Source of the DNA: Biscogniauxia marginata
Taxonomy: Eukaryota; Ascomycota; Sordariomycetes; Xylariales; Xylariaceae
Direction of reading: 5' to 3'
Assembly: GCA_022695795.1 (NCBI GenBank)
Contig: MU404157.1
Span: 1-64,000 of the forward strand
DNA: 64,000 bases
The position numbers were made by a program, and so were the translations under genes. Under the pieces are notes generated by a model. The model did no database searches and was not told the DNA's origin. It worked only from the letters and a program-made list of their open reading frames with translations. Below are positions 25,317-37,427 of the stretch, in pieces; positions within the stretch are counted from its first letter, which is position 1, and each line of letters begins with the position of its first letter.

Positions 25317-26109
25317 ATGATGATGTTGTTGTTGTTGTTGTTGTTGTTGCTGTTGCTGCATACGCTGCATCATCTGCTGCTGCTGCTGCTGCTGCTGCGG
25401 ATTCATGCCTTGGTGCATAGGGAAACCGGCCATAGGCATGCCACCTCCCATCGCATAGTTCGGGGCCATATTCATCTGGGGTGCGACCGAGGTAGGGATA
25501 CCGGGGCCATAGGGTGAGTTCGTGTAAGGTGTTTGGTAGTTGGGCACTAACACGTCAAGCAACACATCAGCATAGGAACAACCGATAAAGTAGCGCAAAA
25601 AGCAAGTGGCAGGTCGATTGAACGTATAGACGGACTCGGCTCGGGCAGCTGACAATGACCCTCTATGGAATACACAGGCTCAGGTGCAGACTCGCGTCGC
25701 TTGTCAAGCATGCTGTTCGGAGCTGCCAACAGCCGGCTTGGGCATGGAAAGCAGCAGCAGGAAATATCACATGAGGCATGACGACATCAGGTAGGAACGG
25801 AATGCGGCTAAGGAGATAAAGAGGCTCGACGGAGAGGGAAAGGTGCTTACTCTGGCCGTTGGCAGCGGCCATGTGCGGCATGCCGGTATTCTGCATCATA
25901 CCTGCAGGGCCAGCGGCGGGCATCATATTGGGATTGCCAGGAAAGCCAACGCCGGCTTGCGTGCCCATGGGGAACTGCTGAGGATTGTACATCATCTGGT
26001 TAGGACCTGAGCCAGGCTGCAGATGGTTGTTCTGGGAACCTGGGGGTGGGGCGGCATTGTAAGGTGAACCAGCAGCGCCATTGGGGAACCCATAGTTGCC
26101 GGCGTACAT
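24256..26109 (-). CDS. SS18/SSXT-like Q-rich transcription coactivator
   Basis: Likely SWI/SNF-associated coactivator of the SS18/GIF type. Exons 26109..25851, 25546..24733 and 24676..24256 join in phase to 497 residues. The N-terminus is Gly/Pro/Met/Asn-rich; the middle has long Gln and His runs (CAG-type repeats at about 25250-25400). The SNH-type core is INNELLLEAMQIQ followed, across the last intron, by YNQCMRRLQTNLTYLAGLAD, which resembles the helix pair of metazoan SS18. The two halves are separated by about 40 charged residues. The C-terminus is Pro/Ser/Thr-rich. Intron 1 is long for this window (304 nt); phase and the MPNYQTPYTNSPYG start of exon 2 support it, but alternative splicing cannot be excluded. 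The family call rests on the short SNH core, so the SWI/SNF role is inferred. Confidence 0.82.
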
Positions 26110-27896
<1,787 letters not shown>

Positions 27897-29192
27897 TCAA
27901 CCAAACACGAACTCCCTCCAGTTCCGGGCCAGCCTCTCCACCCCCTCGCGGAGGTCCCAACCTTTGATCTGACAGATCCGCCGGCAGGCCTCCTCCAGGT
28001 TCTGGTCCATCTGCTCCCCGGCCGTGTGCAGGTCGCTCTCGACCAGGATGCGGTCGTCGGGCACGGCGCGGACGGCCTCCTCCGTCTTGTCGCCCCCGCC
28101 CGTGCCCCAGTTGATGGCCACCGAGAAGGAGAAGAAGACCTTGGCCGGCACCGAGGGATGGATGTACTGCTTGAGCATGCCGACGTGGCCGCTGAAAGAG
28201 TGTATGCATATCCGTGGAGGGTAGGGCTTCGGTCCAGATGTCTCATGTTGCAAGCTCAACTTTTTCAGTTTACTTCGGATTCGTGATTGAGCTTTTATGT
28301 TGTTGTCTTCGTCTTCGGAATCACTAGAGAAGTCCTCCGCTCCCTCTGCAATTTCCCGTTTCTCCCGTCGTGATAGTACTTCCTTCTCGTGCCCTTCCCA
28401 ACACTGGGCTATCGTGTCGTATAGTACCCCGTGCGCCTGAACCCCATGCACGCTCACTGGGCGACCCATCTCACCTGCCAGTTTGAGTTGTGCCTGGAGT
28501 ACAACAGCTTGGTGTGTCATCTGTACGCGATGAGGACTCAGAAGACGACCTTCTCGGCCACCCGGTGTGAGGCTCTCGTCGCGCTGAATCTCATACGAAG
28601 ATGTCCAGCTCTGAGGAAGACGAAAAGCCTTATCTAGACCGATCTCACCGACAAGAGCCAAGGGATGCTTCTCTAGGCGTACCCTCGTCTCCTTTAGGAA
28701 GTCGGACAATGGCCGTGGATCCGGAAGACCCTCACTAAAGGATACATCTTTCGAAGAAGGCGAGGGAGCTAGTATCTTGTCGTAATGTGCTATTTTGCCA
28801 GACGGTGTTCCATCGTAAGTCGGGTTAGAGTCTAAGTCATCGTATAGCTGGTACGAAAACCATGGATGCCAACCAAAGGAAGGGATTACACGTTCTTGAG
28901 CCGAGGGTGTCGGTGAGAATAATATGTCAATGTCTTTGACGCCACGTTCCAACGCCACGCCAGAAACGAGGTCTTGGTCTTGGGACCGTGTGGACATAAC
29001 GGTTAAGGCACGTGCTTTCATATCAGGTATTGACGCGACGGAGACCATAGTGTCTGTTGGATGACAGTGGGCGTCGAAGACCCCGGTGTCCCAGGGGAAG
29101 GGTTCTTTTGGCGTGCCCGGATCATTGCTGCTTAGGGGCTGTCCTGAAGCTTGCTGGGAAGTCTCCACCGACTCGGAGTGCTGCTGGCACAT
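27897..29192 (-). CDS. TatD-family metal-dependent hydrolase (Scn1-like)
   Basis: Member of the TatD DNase branch of the amidohydrolase superfamily, single exon, 431 residues. Visible metal ligands: FDAHCHPTD near the N-terminus, GEIGLDKAF (Glu), VSVHGVQAHG (His), ICIHSFSGHVGMLKQY (His) and ILVESDLH (Asp) near the C-terminus, in the usual order. It is longer than bacterial TatD (about 260) through inserts, including an acidic SSDSEDEDNN stretch, as in fungal Cut9-interacting Scn1-like proteins. The start is the ATG of MCQQHSESVET; the frame extends 16 codons upstream only from TTG. A nuclease activity is plausible but the in vivo substrate is unknown. All expected ligands appear present. Confidence 0.9.
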   Translation of the reverse strand: MCQQHSESVETSQQASGQPLSSNDPGTPKEPFPWDTGVFDAHCHPTDTMVSVASIPDMKARALTVMSTRSQDQDLVSGVALERGVKDIDILFSPTPSAQERVIPSFGWHPWFSYQLYDDLDSNPTYDGTPSGKIAHYDKILAPSPSSKDVSFSEGLPDPRPLSDFLKETRVRLEKHPLALVGEIGLDKAFRLPQSWTSSYEIQRDESLTPGGREGRLLSPHRVQMTHQAVVLQAQLKLAGEMGRPVSVHGVQAHGVLYDTIAQCWEGHEKEVLSRREKREIAEGAEDFSSDSEDEDNNIKAQSRIRSKLKKLSLQHETSGPKPYPPRICIHSFSGHVGMLKQYIHPSVPAKVFFSFSVAINWGTGGGDKTEEAVRAVPDDRILVESDLHTAGEQMDQNLEEACRRICQIKGWDLREGVERLARNWREFVFG

Positions 29193-30468
29193 TGCAGTAG
29201 TTGGTCTGTTCAGGACTATGAAAAGAGAATCGACCTTCAAGCCTCGGCAGATCCCTGGACTTACTAGGGTACCTAATATTCACGCGGAGAGCAGAAAAGA
29301 AAGCCCTGGCACTCGGTGAACCCTATTAAAACGAGGTCTTTGTGATGTCAGAGGAGTAGATGGCTGGCGTTCGAAGTCACAAGAAGGTTCATGTGTACGT
29401 GAGGATACCGCCTGTCGGCCGAGTTAGGCCTCAGCTAGCTTAAGGGGGTCTAGAATCTCGATTAGCAACTTTATTTACTTCTGGTATGCCACAATTAGTT
29501 CCAGGGTTTCCACTTACAGTTTGTGAGCCAACGTACTAAAGGATACCAGGTATATACCCTTAATGGCCGGGTAGTCAGCACGGGGATGACAACACAACTC
29601 TGGCCTTGATTTAACACCTTTTCCGCAACGGTACGATTCCGAAACCGGGTAGTCAATCAATCAATGGCCTCAAATTCTTCTTATCTGAGGTGTAGTAGTA
29701 CCATAGAAAGTTACGCATCACTTCGAAGTTGTTAGGTAAGGTAGGTAGATGATGAAGGAAGACATCAGCATGCTACGGATTACTGAAGCTAGCGTTTTGA
29801 CGTAATCAACTTGCAGGCAGCAGCACCAAACCTACCTGCCTACCTACCTACATGTATACATGTAAGATGTGTACTACAGTGTACAGTACAGTACAGTACA
29901 TAAGTACGTGTGTAGGTACCTACCTGTCATGTGTCTTCTCTCCTCCTTCCTTCCTTGCGGGGCTTACCGTACTATACCTAAGGGTCCCCGGGATCGACCG
30001 GAGGTGGCAGGGGTTTGCGACTTAAGAGATTCATTCCAAAAGGCTAACCAAATGCATTTCCCCACTGCGAGCACTTACACATGCTGCATACAATGAAGCT
30101 TAGGAATACTAATGCCCGCGCCAACTTTCACATGCCGATTACGACTCTGGCGGCAACTCCGTCGTCATATTGTCCGCCGTCTCATTGCATCTTGAATTGG
30201 ATCGCAGACGAACGAACCGAAACCAAATCATATGCCGCATTAGCTTCCTGGGCACCAATCCTGAGCTCCCCTCATGCCACACCTCGACACCATCCCGTCT
30301 TATCTCTTTTAATTTGTGTAGCCGCCCACCCATTCCGTTACATTCCTGGCTCTTGTGCTTGGTCTCATTTCCCTCCTTTAACTTTTCCAATCCCCCTCTC
30401 TGTCTAACTCCTACGCCTATCCTTGTGTATTGCCATTGCGAACGAGTCGAGACACCAGGAGACCTTAG
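29193..30468. other. Divergent intergenic region
   Basis: 1.3 kb between the TatD-like gene (-) and the small membrane protein gene (+). Contains a GTACA repeat at about 29878-29900 and several TAGG/CCTACC tracts. The last 200 bases are C/T-rich, as expected for a fungal 5' leader. No gene seen. Confidence 0.5.
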
Positions 30469-31326
30469 ATGAGATTCAATCGCGACGACCATGTGAGACA
30501 ACCAACGGCACCGCACGTGAGAGGTCACCGGCGACCCGTTAATCAGTCTCAGATGATGCAAGCAATTCGGAGGAAAACAGCCACAGCAATGACCTTCCTC
30601 TTCAATCCACTTCAATTCCTCGTATTTCCCTTCGTCTTCCTTGTCGCCCTACCACTCGCCCTCTGCGCCGGCTTCACTACCATACTCGCCTTCCTCGTGC
30701 TCTTCCTCCGTCTGTTCCTCGTATACTTCGACCTCGGGCTGGAGACGCTACGATATGTTCTCATGGGAAATGCCGTCCACAACCGCTACTTAGCGGCGCA
30801 GCGTATACGCTCACACACTCCATCCTCTTCGGCGAGCTCGCCGCCCGTCTCGTCGCCCGAGGCGTCTTTGTTGAGAAACCTGCGCCGCCGACGGAAGAGT
30901 AGTGCGGGCAGCGGTACTATGACCCCAGTCGGTGGCCTGGACGGCCTAGCCTTAACCCCCGGCAGTGGCCTCGATAGGGACTTCGAAGGTATTGGCGGGT
31001 GGAGGCTTGACAGCGTGAATGTGGACACCGACGCTGCCGACGACCAGCAATGGTACAACCTGAACTCGCGGCTGGAATTACCCGACCGCCGGCAGCACGT
31101 CCGGTCTTATAGCGGGCCGGGCAACTGCGGAATTGGATCATCCACCACCAGGTCGGGCATGTTAACGGGGGCTCAGAGCCCCGAAGGTCTTCGGATGACC
31201 GCCTCGCCAAACAGTTCGAGGTCCAGGACGCCGACGAGCATCAGGCAGAAAGGTTTCACAAAGCTTGACGATGATGGGTACTTCCCCCCATACGAGGGTA
31301 AGCATACGAAGAGAGAAAGCGTTTAA
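30469..31326 (+). CDS. Small fungal membrane protein, function unknown
   Basis: 285 residues, single exon. Residues about 43-95 are strongly hydrophobic (FLFNPLQFLVFPFVFLVALP, then LALCAGFTTILAFLVLFLR, then VYFDLGLETLRYVLMG), enough for two closely spaced membrane segments or a hairpin. The rest is a hydrophilic tail rich in Ser, Arg and Gly with many possible phosphosites (SRSRTPTS). I do not recognise a named family, though the hydrophobic block looks like conserved ascomycete hypothetical proteins. A later in-frame start (MMQAIRRK, residues 29-30) is also possible and would place the basic residues directly before the hairpin. Confidence 0.75.
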   Translation: MRFNRDDHVRQPTAPHVRGHRRPVNQSQMMQAIRRKTATAMTFLFNPLQFLVFPFVFLVALPLALCAGFTTILAFLVLFLRLFLVYFDLGLETLRYVLMGNAVHNRYLAAQRIRSHTPSSSASSPPVSSPEASLLRNLRRRRKSSAGSGTMTPVGGLDGLALTPGSGLDRDFEGIGGWRLDSVNVDTDAADDQQWYNLNSRLELPDRRQHVRSYSGPGNCGIGSSTTRSGMLTGAQSPEGLRMTASPNSSRSRTPTSIRQKGFTKLDDDGYFPPYEGKHTKRESV

Positions 31327-31832
31327 ACCATGGGGGTCGCTAGAGAAAAAAAAGGTTAAAAGTTTTGTTTAGGGAGAGAGAAAGTTGCGAGAGAACGCAG
31401 TTTTGACGAATTATGACTGATATACAAACCAATTTGCCGGGCTAGGGGACATTCGGCACGCTGGACCTAGATTTACTGCTTGGGAAATTCAGGGCAGGAA
31501 GGCGGCTCGGGGAAACGGATCAGGGACAGGGACGGGGATACGGACAAGGCCAGGGCCAGGAGGAATTAGGAGTTATTATCTGGTAGATTGTCGGTTCGAG
31601 TCGCAAAGGTTTGCTACACTGTATATTAAAAAGTAACAGCTTTATATGTCTTCATAATTGCGTTTCAAAACAAAAAATTCCTATGGTATACCAAGTAACA
31701 CCGAACACCACCCAGTGAGTTTTATTCTTGTCGACTCGATCCATCCGTACCATACGTAGGCTCTTTATCTCCTCTCTCCTCTCTCCTCTCCCCCCTCCAC
31801 CACCACCAGGCCGGGCAGGCAGGCCGGCTATC
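31327..31832. other. Intergenic, convergent 3' flanks
   Basis: About 500 bases between two convergent genes, with A-rich, GGACAGGGACGGGG-like purine-rich sequence near 31500-31560 and a CTCT-rich stretch near 31770-31800 before the SPC24 stop. Nothing else seen. Confidence 0.55.
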
Positions 31833-32668
31833 TCACAGCGTCTGCCAGAAGTAATTGGCGTAGAAGAAGCGCGAGAACTTCTTGTCCAGGTTGACGACGT
31901 GCACGTCGCCCTTGCGGTCGTTGCGGACGACGGCCTTGGAGAACTCGCCGTCGCGGTCGTCGCGCTCGAGGTCGATGCCGAGGCTGCGGTAGACACGGAG
32001 GCGCAGGAGGACCTCGTCGTCGACGGGGTCGCGGCGGCCGCCGGCGGCGCCGTCGGGCGAGCCGTCGAGGCCCTGCAGCTCGAGCTCCTGCAGGCGCGCC
32101 GCGAGGTCCGCCTGTTGCGACGACAGCCGCTCCGTCTCCATCTCCAGGTCCGACGCCGCCTTGGCGATCCGGAACTTCTGCGTGTCGAGCCGCGATATCT
32201 CGGACGCGTGCGCCGCCGACGAGTGCGCCGACGTGAGCTCCTCGTATTGCGTCTGCTGCGTGTTGAGCTGGCGGGCGAGTCCTGTTTGGTCCCCCGCGAG
32301 CGGAGGGGTGTTGTTAGCATATCAAGTAAGCTCCATGATAGATGGTGAGAAACTCCTTTTCTTTTCTTTTTTTTCTTTTTTTTCCTTTTGAGAGGGGGAG
32401 GGGGAGCGCGTACTCTTCAGCTCAGACTCGGCGGCTCGAACTCGTGATTTGCGCTTTTCCTGTAGATCTAGTATCCCATCGTGTATGCGCGAAATGGCGT
32501 TCTTGTCGGGCGCAGTGTTGAAGTTGCTCACGGCGTAGTTGATGAGCTGCATCAGGTCCGTCAGTCAATCGCTATGCAATGCCGGATATGGGCATTTCAA
32601 GGCATGTGAATTTGGGGGGGGGGGGGGGAGTGGTCGCGTACCGCTGCCGGATCGCTGGTGAGAATCAT
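31833..32668 (-). CDS. SPC24: Kinetochore protein Spc24 (Ndc80 complex)
   Basis: Subunit of the Ndc80 complex; with Spc25 it anchors the complex to the inner kinetochore. Exons 32668..32642, 32546..32414 and 32281..31833 join in phase to 202 residues. Exon 1 encodes only MILTSDPAA, then [18 protein letters not shown], a coiled-coil region (about 35-115; [36 protein letters not shown]), and the C-terminal globular domain with [23 protein letters not shown] and the highly characteristic [14 protein letters not shown] end. Length and ending match ascomycete Spc24. Intron 1 carries a 15-base C run on the coding strand close to its donor. It is divergent from FIS1 with about 530 bp between start codons. 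Confidence 0.93.
32614..32628. repeat. G15 homopolymer in SPC24 intron 1
   Basis: Fifteen consecutive G on the plus strand, C15 in the SPC24 transcript, 13-27 nt downstream of the intron 1 donor. Confidence 0.9.
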
Positions 32669-33198
32669 TGTGATAAGATTTCAATTATTTTGAACTCTTT
32701 CGCTATGGTCGATTCCAGTAGTTACTTCGAATCGAATCGTATCGTAGTTCCGTCCTTGGACTGTACGTCGTGTTTTCTTTTCTAGTACCAATGCTGAAGG
32801 TAAATTGTTGTCAGGAGCAGGATGAATGCGAAAACCACTGAAGCCCGATACGGTAATCCCCAAAACAACGAGCCGTGAGGTCACCAGGACGACTAGGTCC
32901 ACCACCATCCTTAGCAGGTGTACGTACCCCACCTGCACAGGGATTTTCACGCGTGACGGGCCAGCCTCGGTTGGGGGCAAGGTCACCAGCCACACACACC
33001 TAAAAGACAAGCTTCCGCCACAATTTCGAACATCCAACTTTTCGTAACGGGAGCAAGTCTCTTCGATGTTCTCGTTTCTTCCACATCCCAAAGCAGTGAT
33101 ACTTCGAGCGTTCAAGCCCGTGTACAAATATCCCACCTAATCTGTCCAAGTTCTGCAACTTATCATACACTAAAAAGATTCCAAAATTACCTTCAAAC
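32669..33198. promoter_or_regulatory. Bidirectional promoter region of SPC24 and FIS1
   Basis: 530 bp between two divergent start codons. It must hold both promoters and 5' leaders. No TATA box or named site is clear. Short chance frames occur on both strands. Confidence 0.55.
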
Positions 33199-33899
33199 AT
33201 GACAGCTCTGCCTCGTAAGTCCATGTCTCTTAATGTGGAGTCCTCCGTTCCCCGGCCCCTCATGCAAATGCCTATACCTACCTACAGTTTGGGTGCTGAC
33301 TGGACACAGATGCCGTCGATGCGGAAACGTGAGAAACCTCGTCCGAAACCCCCATGACTACATCCGATTTAAACTGACTGCCGATGAACACAGTCCGCTG
33401 AAGCCATCAGAACTTGCCGTTCTACGTGCGCAATATGAAAAGGAGGGGGACATGGTGGGCGTGCAGACGAAATTCAACTACGCATGGGTACGCCTCTCAT
33501 CTAAGTCGATGCTGCGGTATTTGTCCACCACTTGGCCCAGATGTTGTTTGCTGACCTAGATCCGGGGTGCAGGGTCTAGTTAAAGCCAACTCTAGAAACG
33601 ACCAGCAGATGGGAGTACGTCTGCTGTCCGAGATCTTCCGCGTATCGCCCGAGCGCCGCCGCGAGTGCCTCTACTACCTGGCCCTGGGCAACTACAAGCT
33701 GGGCAACTACGGCGAGGCGAGGCGCTACAACGACCTGCTGCTGGAGCGGGAGCCGGCGAACCTCCAGGCGGCGGATCTGCGAAGACTGATCGACGACAAA
33801 GTAACGAAGGAGGGGCTGGTGGGAGTGGCCATCATAAGTGGCGTCGCAATTGCCGCCGGCGTCGTGGGTGGTATCTTGTTCCGGGGCAAGAGACGGTAG
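33199..33899 (+). CDS. FIS1: Mitochondrial fission protein Fis1
   Basis: Tail-anchored outer mitochondrial (and peroxisomal) membrane protein with a TPR-like bundle that recruits fission adaptors. Exons 33199..33214, 33310..33328, 33394..33487 and 33573..33899 join in phase to 151 residues, the normal family length. Seen: [79 protein letters not shown], a C-terminal membrane segment (about 124-146, [18 protein letters not shown]) and the basic tail RGKRR that targets mitochondria. The first two coding exons are only 16 and 19 nt; they are accepted because they restore MTALPHAVDAETP in phase, close to the usual fungal N-terminus. Confidence 0.95.
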
Positions 33900-35787
33900 A
33901 GGGGGAAATCATCGGCATCTGAGGGAGGGGTGGTGGCCGAGGTGTAATCAAGTCAGGTCGATGAGCAATCCGCAATCCGCAATCCGGACTCTGTAAGGGG
34001 GGCATGAAGGCGTTTGGAAGGTTTGGGGTAAGAGGGACTTCATCATCATCCCCAATTATTGCATGCTGTCTTTGCGAGTAGGGTAAATACTTGATTTAGA
34101 TTTGAAAAAAAAAAAGGAGCAAATTTACGATGCTATGCCAATGTCTCCGAAAGAGGTGGGTTGTAACTATTTCGGTGGGATGTGAAGCTACAAAATGTTT
34201 CTCCTCCTTTCTACATATTGAATATGCGTACAAAAACTTCTAAATTTGAATACAGGGTATGCTTGACTATAGTCAAGCCAGTGTGCTATTATGAAAAAAT
34301 ATTAGTTCTTGCACATGCAGTCACCAAGGCTACATGATAAAACGCGTGAAACCTGGCCAACAATGAATGTGATCAATGGATGGAAAGGGACGGCAGGCAA
34401 CCTCCCGTCTGGTAGGTTCATAGGAGGTAGGCTGAGGTGGCTAATTCAGGTGGCTGTGCCGGAGATAAGTACCTAGGTACCTAGGTACGTACCGGTAGAA
34501 AGACGAAGATTAGTAGGTATTTGCCCCGCGGTGCTGGTGAATGACGAAAGCAGCCGATTATCCGCACAGAGCAACCTAACCGGGTAGACAGGTAGGTACC
34601 TAAGGTGGGTCTTTCTTGCGACCGTTGTGACTTCATTACTTCCAGTGTGTTGATTTGATGGTGATTGTTTCGCATACATACGATCGATTGACTGACTAAC
34701 TGATTAACAGATTGATTGATTGATTCATTCATCTTTTCCTCTTTCTATACTCTGTGTTTATTTCTTCTTTTTTTCCCTCGTTCTCTTCTCTCCAAGGCAC
34801 CCCTTTTCCCCTCCTCTTCCCTCTTCTCCTCTCTATACCTTATGTGAGGTAGAGACACCGAGAGAAAGACTGGCGTAAATGTATCTCCGAGAGCTCCCAC
34901 GTCTCTCACCAGGTACACTCGGTACAATCGGTTAGTTAGACGGGACGGGACTGCGGGTTTTCTTCAAGCCAGTTCACAAAACCCCCCTCCAAAAAAAGGT
35001 TTGGACCGTTGCAGTCACCAAGGGAATTCACCTTGCGGAGATAGGTAAACATATTGATATTACTTCATGTCACCCCCCATCGCCCCTTTGACATCGGGCC
35101 CTCCCACTCGATTTCAGCTGGTCCTGGGACAACCTATGGATGCATCCCTCCGATAACCTCTTCCCCCTAAACCCACCACACCACGTTGCCAATCACAACT
35201 ACACCTCTGGCAACATCTCTGGCACATCCTACCCGAGCTCCCTCACACCCCTGCATTTGTTTGATTTATTCTTCCAGCACAGCACGTCGTATACCAGTCG
35301 TGTACCAAGTCGTACGCGACACCTGTATGTTACTGCGGCCTCGCTGCATGCGACGATACTCCGAGGTAGGCTCTGCTGACTCCCCAGATGCTTTGTAAGT
35401 TGGGCTGACTCTCGACCGGCAGAGTAGCACCGCTTTCTACCACCACTCTTGCGCGACACCCTCTCCAGTCAGCCTTGCCCGGTTCCTTGTCTGACGCCTC
35501 CACGGCAGCCGCTCGACTGTGAACCAACCAAGCGAGCGAGCTTCTCCTCTTCTTTGACCTACCTGCATCTAATAATACCCAACAACCATCCCCGCCTTTC
35601 CGCGCGGCGAACGCTCCCCCTCCGAAGCCATCCTCTTTACACCTACTCCTTCCTGCAACATACGCAGCTCGACGGTACCTATAAAAAACAGACCATCCTG
35701 GCTTTCCGTGCCCTTCGAGCAACAGGCCTAGCACTCGGCCTTGGACTTACTGCCCTCGCCGCTTATCAGCAATCCGGGCAGGGTCCG
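33900..35787. other. Intergenic between FIS1 and RING gene
   Basis: 1.9 kb without a supportable gene. Contains tandem CCTAGGTA palindromes at 34471-34493 and 34593-34602, a GATT/ACTG simple repeat at 34683-34735, and a C/T-rich stretch from about 35100 that is probably the RING gene's promoter and leader. The frame leading into the RING gene is open from about 35449 but has no ATG before 35788. Confidence 0.5.
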
Positions 35788-37427
35788 ATGGCGTCCCGAC
35801 GGAGCCATCTCGATGCCACCGAGGGCCACGAGGTCGTCTACTGCCATCGCTGCTCACATGAATGGTACAAAGACGAGCGCCCTGGCTCTCTGACGTGTCC
35901 TGTTTGTGACGGCGATATCACAGAAATTGTATGTTCGCTTGCGCCCGCCTGCACCATCTAACTGCCTGCTGACAATTACACAGGTTTCCCTTGATAATGA
36001 TCCCCGGAGCATGAACGATGACCCAATATTTGGCTTCGAGCATCAGCAGCCCAACCGCCGGATGCGTTTTCCCGACAGTGATTCAGATCCCGACGAAGCC
36101 GACATAGAAGAACACACCCACCAGGGTCCTGGAGGCTTTTTTGGTCGGCGCGCTGTTTATCGCTCTCCTGATGGAGCCGGTCCCGGTCGCCGGGGACGCG
36201 CCAATCCTAATAATGGCGAGGACATCATTCGCAGATTCACCGAAATGCTGGGAGGCATGGGCGGTCCTATGATGGTCGGTCATTCTGGTCCGGAGACACT
36301 ATTTACTGATGGTGAAGGGCCTCATCGTGTCACATACCGCAGATTCACTGGTGGTCCTGGGTTCACTGGCGGCGTGGGAAGCATTACTATTACTACTGGT
36401 TCTGGACCTCCGCCTGCACTTGGAAGAGCCCGTCAGGCTGGTGGGCCGGGAGAAATGGACCCTGAAGATCCTTTCCAAAGGTAAGCTGCTGATCTTGAGA
36501 AATCCGAGATATCCTAGTCCTAGATCACATATATATTTCTAGTACTAACTAAGACACCCTAGGATATTTGCCGATATATTGGGTGGTGTCGGCCCTCCCC
36601 CCCTTCAACGCGATGAACCTCAACCCCAAAGTCCCAACCGTGGCAATGGCGACAATGGTGGCATCGGCGGTGGTCGCCCTGGAGACCTTGCAGCTGCCTT
36701 GAATCAGCTCTTTGCCTCGCTGCTCACCCCGGGTGCAATTCATGGCGACGCTGTGTACTCTCAGGAGGCACTGGATCGGATTATTACGAATCTAATGGAG
36801 GCTAATCCTCAGTCGAATGCCCCCGCTCCCGCCTCGGAAGCTGCAATCGCCACACTACCAAAGAAGAAGCTAGATGAATTCATGTTAGGCCCAGAGTTGA
36901 AAGGGGAATGCACTATCTGCATTGACGATATGAAGGTCGGAGACGAAGTCGTCGTGTTACCGTGTAAGCATTGGTTTCACGAGGAGTGCGTTGTTTTGTG
37001 GTTAAAGGAGCACAACTCGTGTCCTGTCTGCCGAGCACCCATCGACGGAAACGCAGCCGGCCAAAGCCAGCCAGCTGCTGATCATGATCCCTCGTATTTA
37101 CAACATCCTCAAGCAGAATCGTCGGCATTTTCTAGGCCGGGGGCATCGGAGAGACGGAGATCGATCCTACGTCAACGGGGAGAGGCTCGACTCGACTCGA
37201 TACGTGACCTAGCCACTCCATACGAACGACGGCAAACTCCTCGCCGAGATTCGAATTCTCCCCCGATGCATCATGCATCAGCACAGTATTCGCCGAGGGT
37301 TAGAAGCCCTTCGCCTTCAAGTCGACGGTCTTCCCAGAGTGAGCGGGCTCGCGATGGTAGGAGTTCTAGTAACACCGGGCCGCTAAACTGGCTCCGGGAT
37401 CAATTCACCAGGGATAGACGCTCCTAA
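35788..37427 (+). CDS. RING-H2 E3 ubiquitin ligase (RNF126/RNF115-like)
   Basis: Probable E3 ubiquitin-protein ligase. Exons 35788..35928, 35984..36480 and 36563..37427 join in phase to 500 residues. The N-terminus has a zinc-ribbon with Cys19, Cys22, Cys37 and Cys40 (YCHRCSHEW ... CPVCDGDI), as in RNF126/RNF115, where it binds ubiquitin or cargo factors. The middle is Gly/Pro-rich. The RING is C-x2-C-x14-C-x-H-x2-H-x2-C-x10-C-x2-C (about 329-369: ECTICIDDMKVGD, PCKHWFHEEC, SCPVCRAP), so all eight ligands are present. The tail is Ser/Arg-rich and ends LNWLRDQFTRDRRS. The start is the first ATG in a long open frame (GGTCCGATGG). Domain order, rather than overall similarity, supports the RNF126 comparison. 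Confidence 0.93.

Noticed and set aside
31590..31615. B-box-like GGTTCGAGTC as a second Pol III gene
   Set aside because: No A box or tRNA folding upstream; likely chance.
31652..32348. Frames of 206-222 codons on both strands over SPC24
   Set aside because: Arg/Ser- or Val/Glu-biased shadows of the GC-rich SPC24 exon 3.
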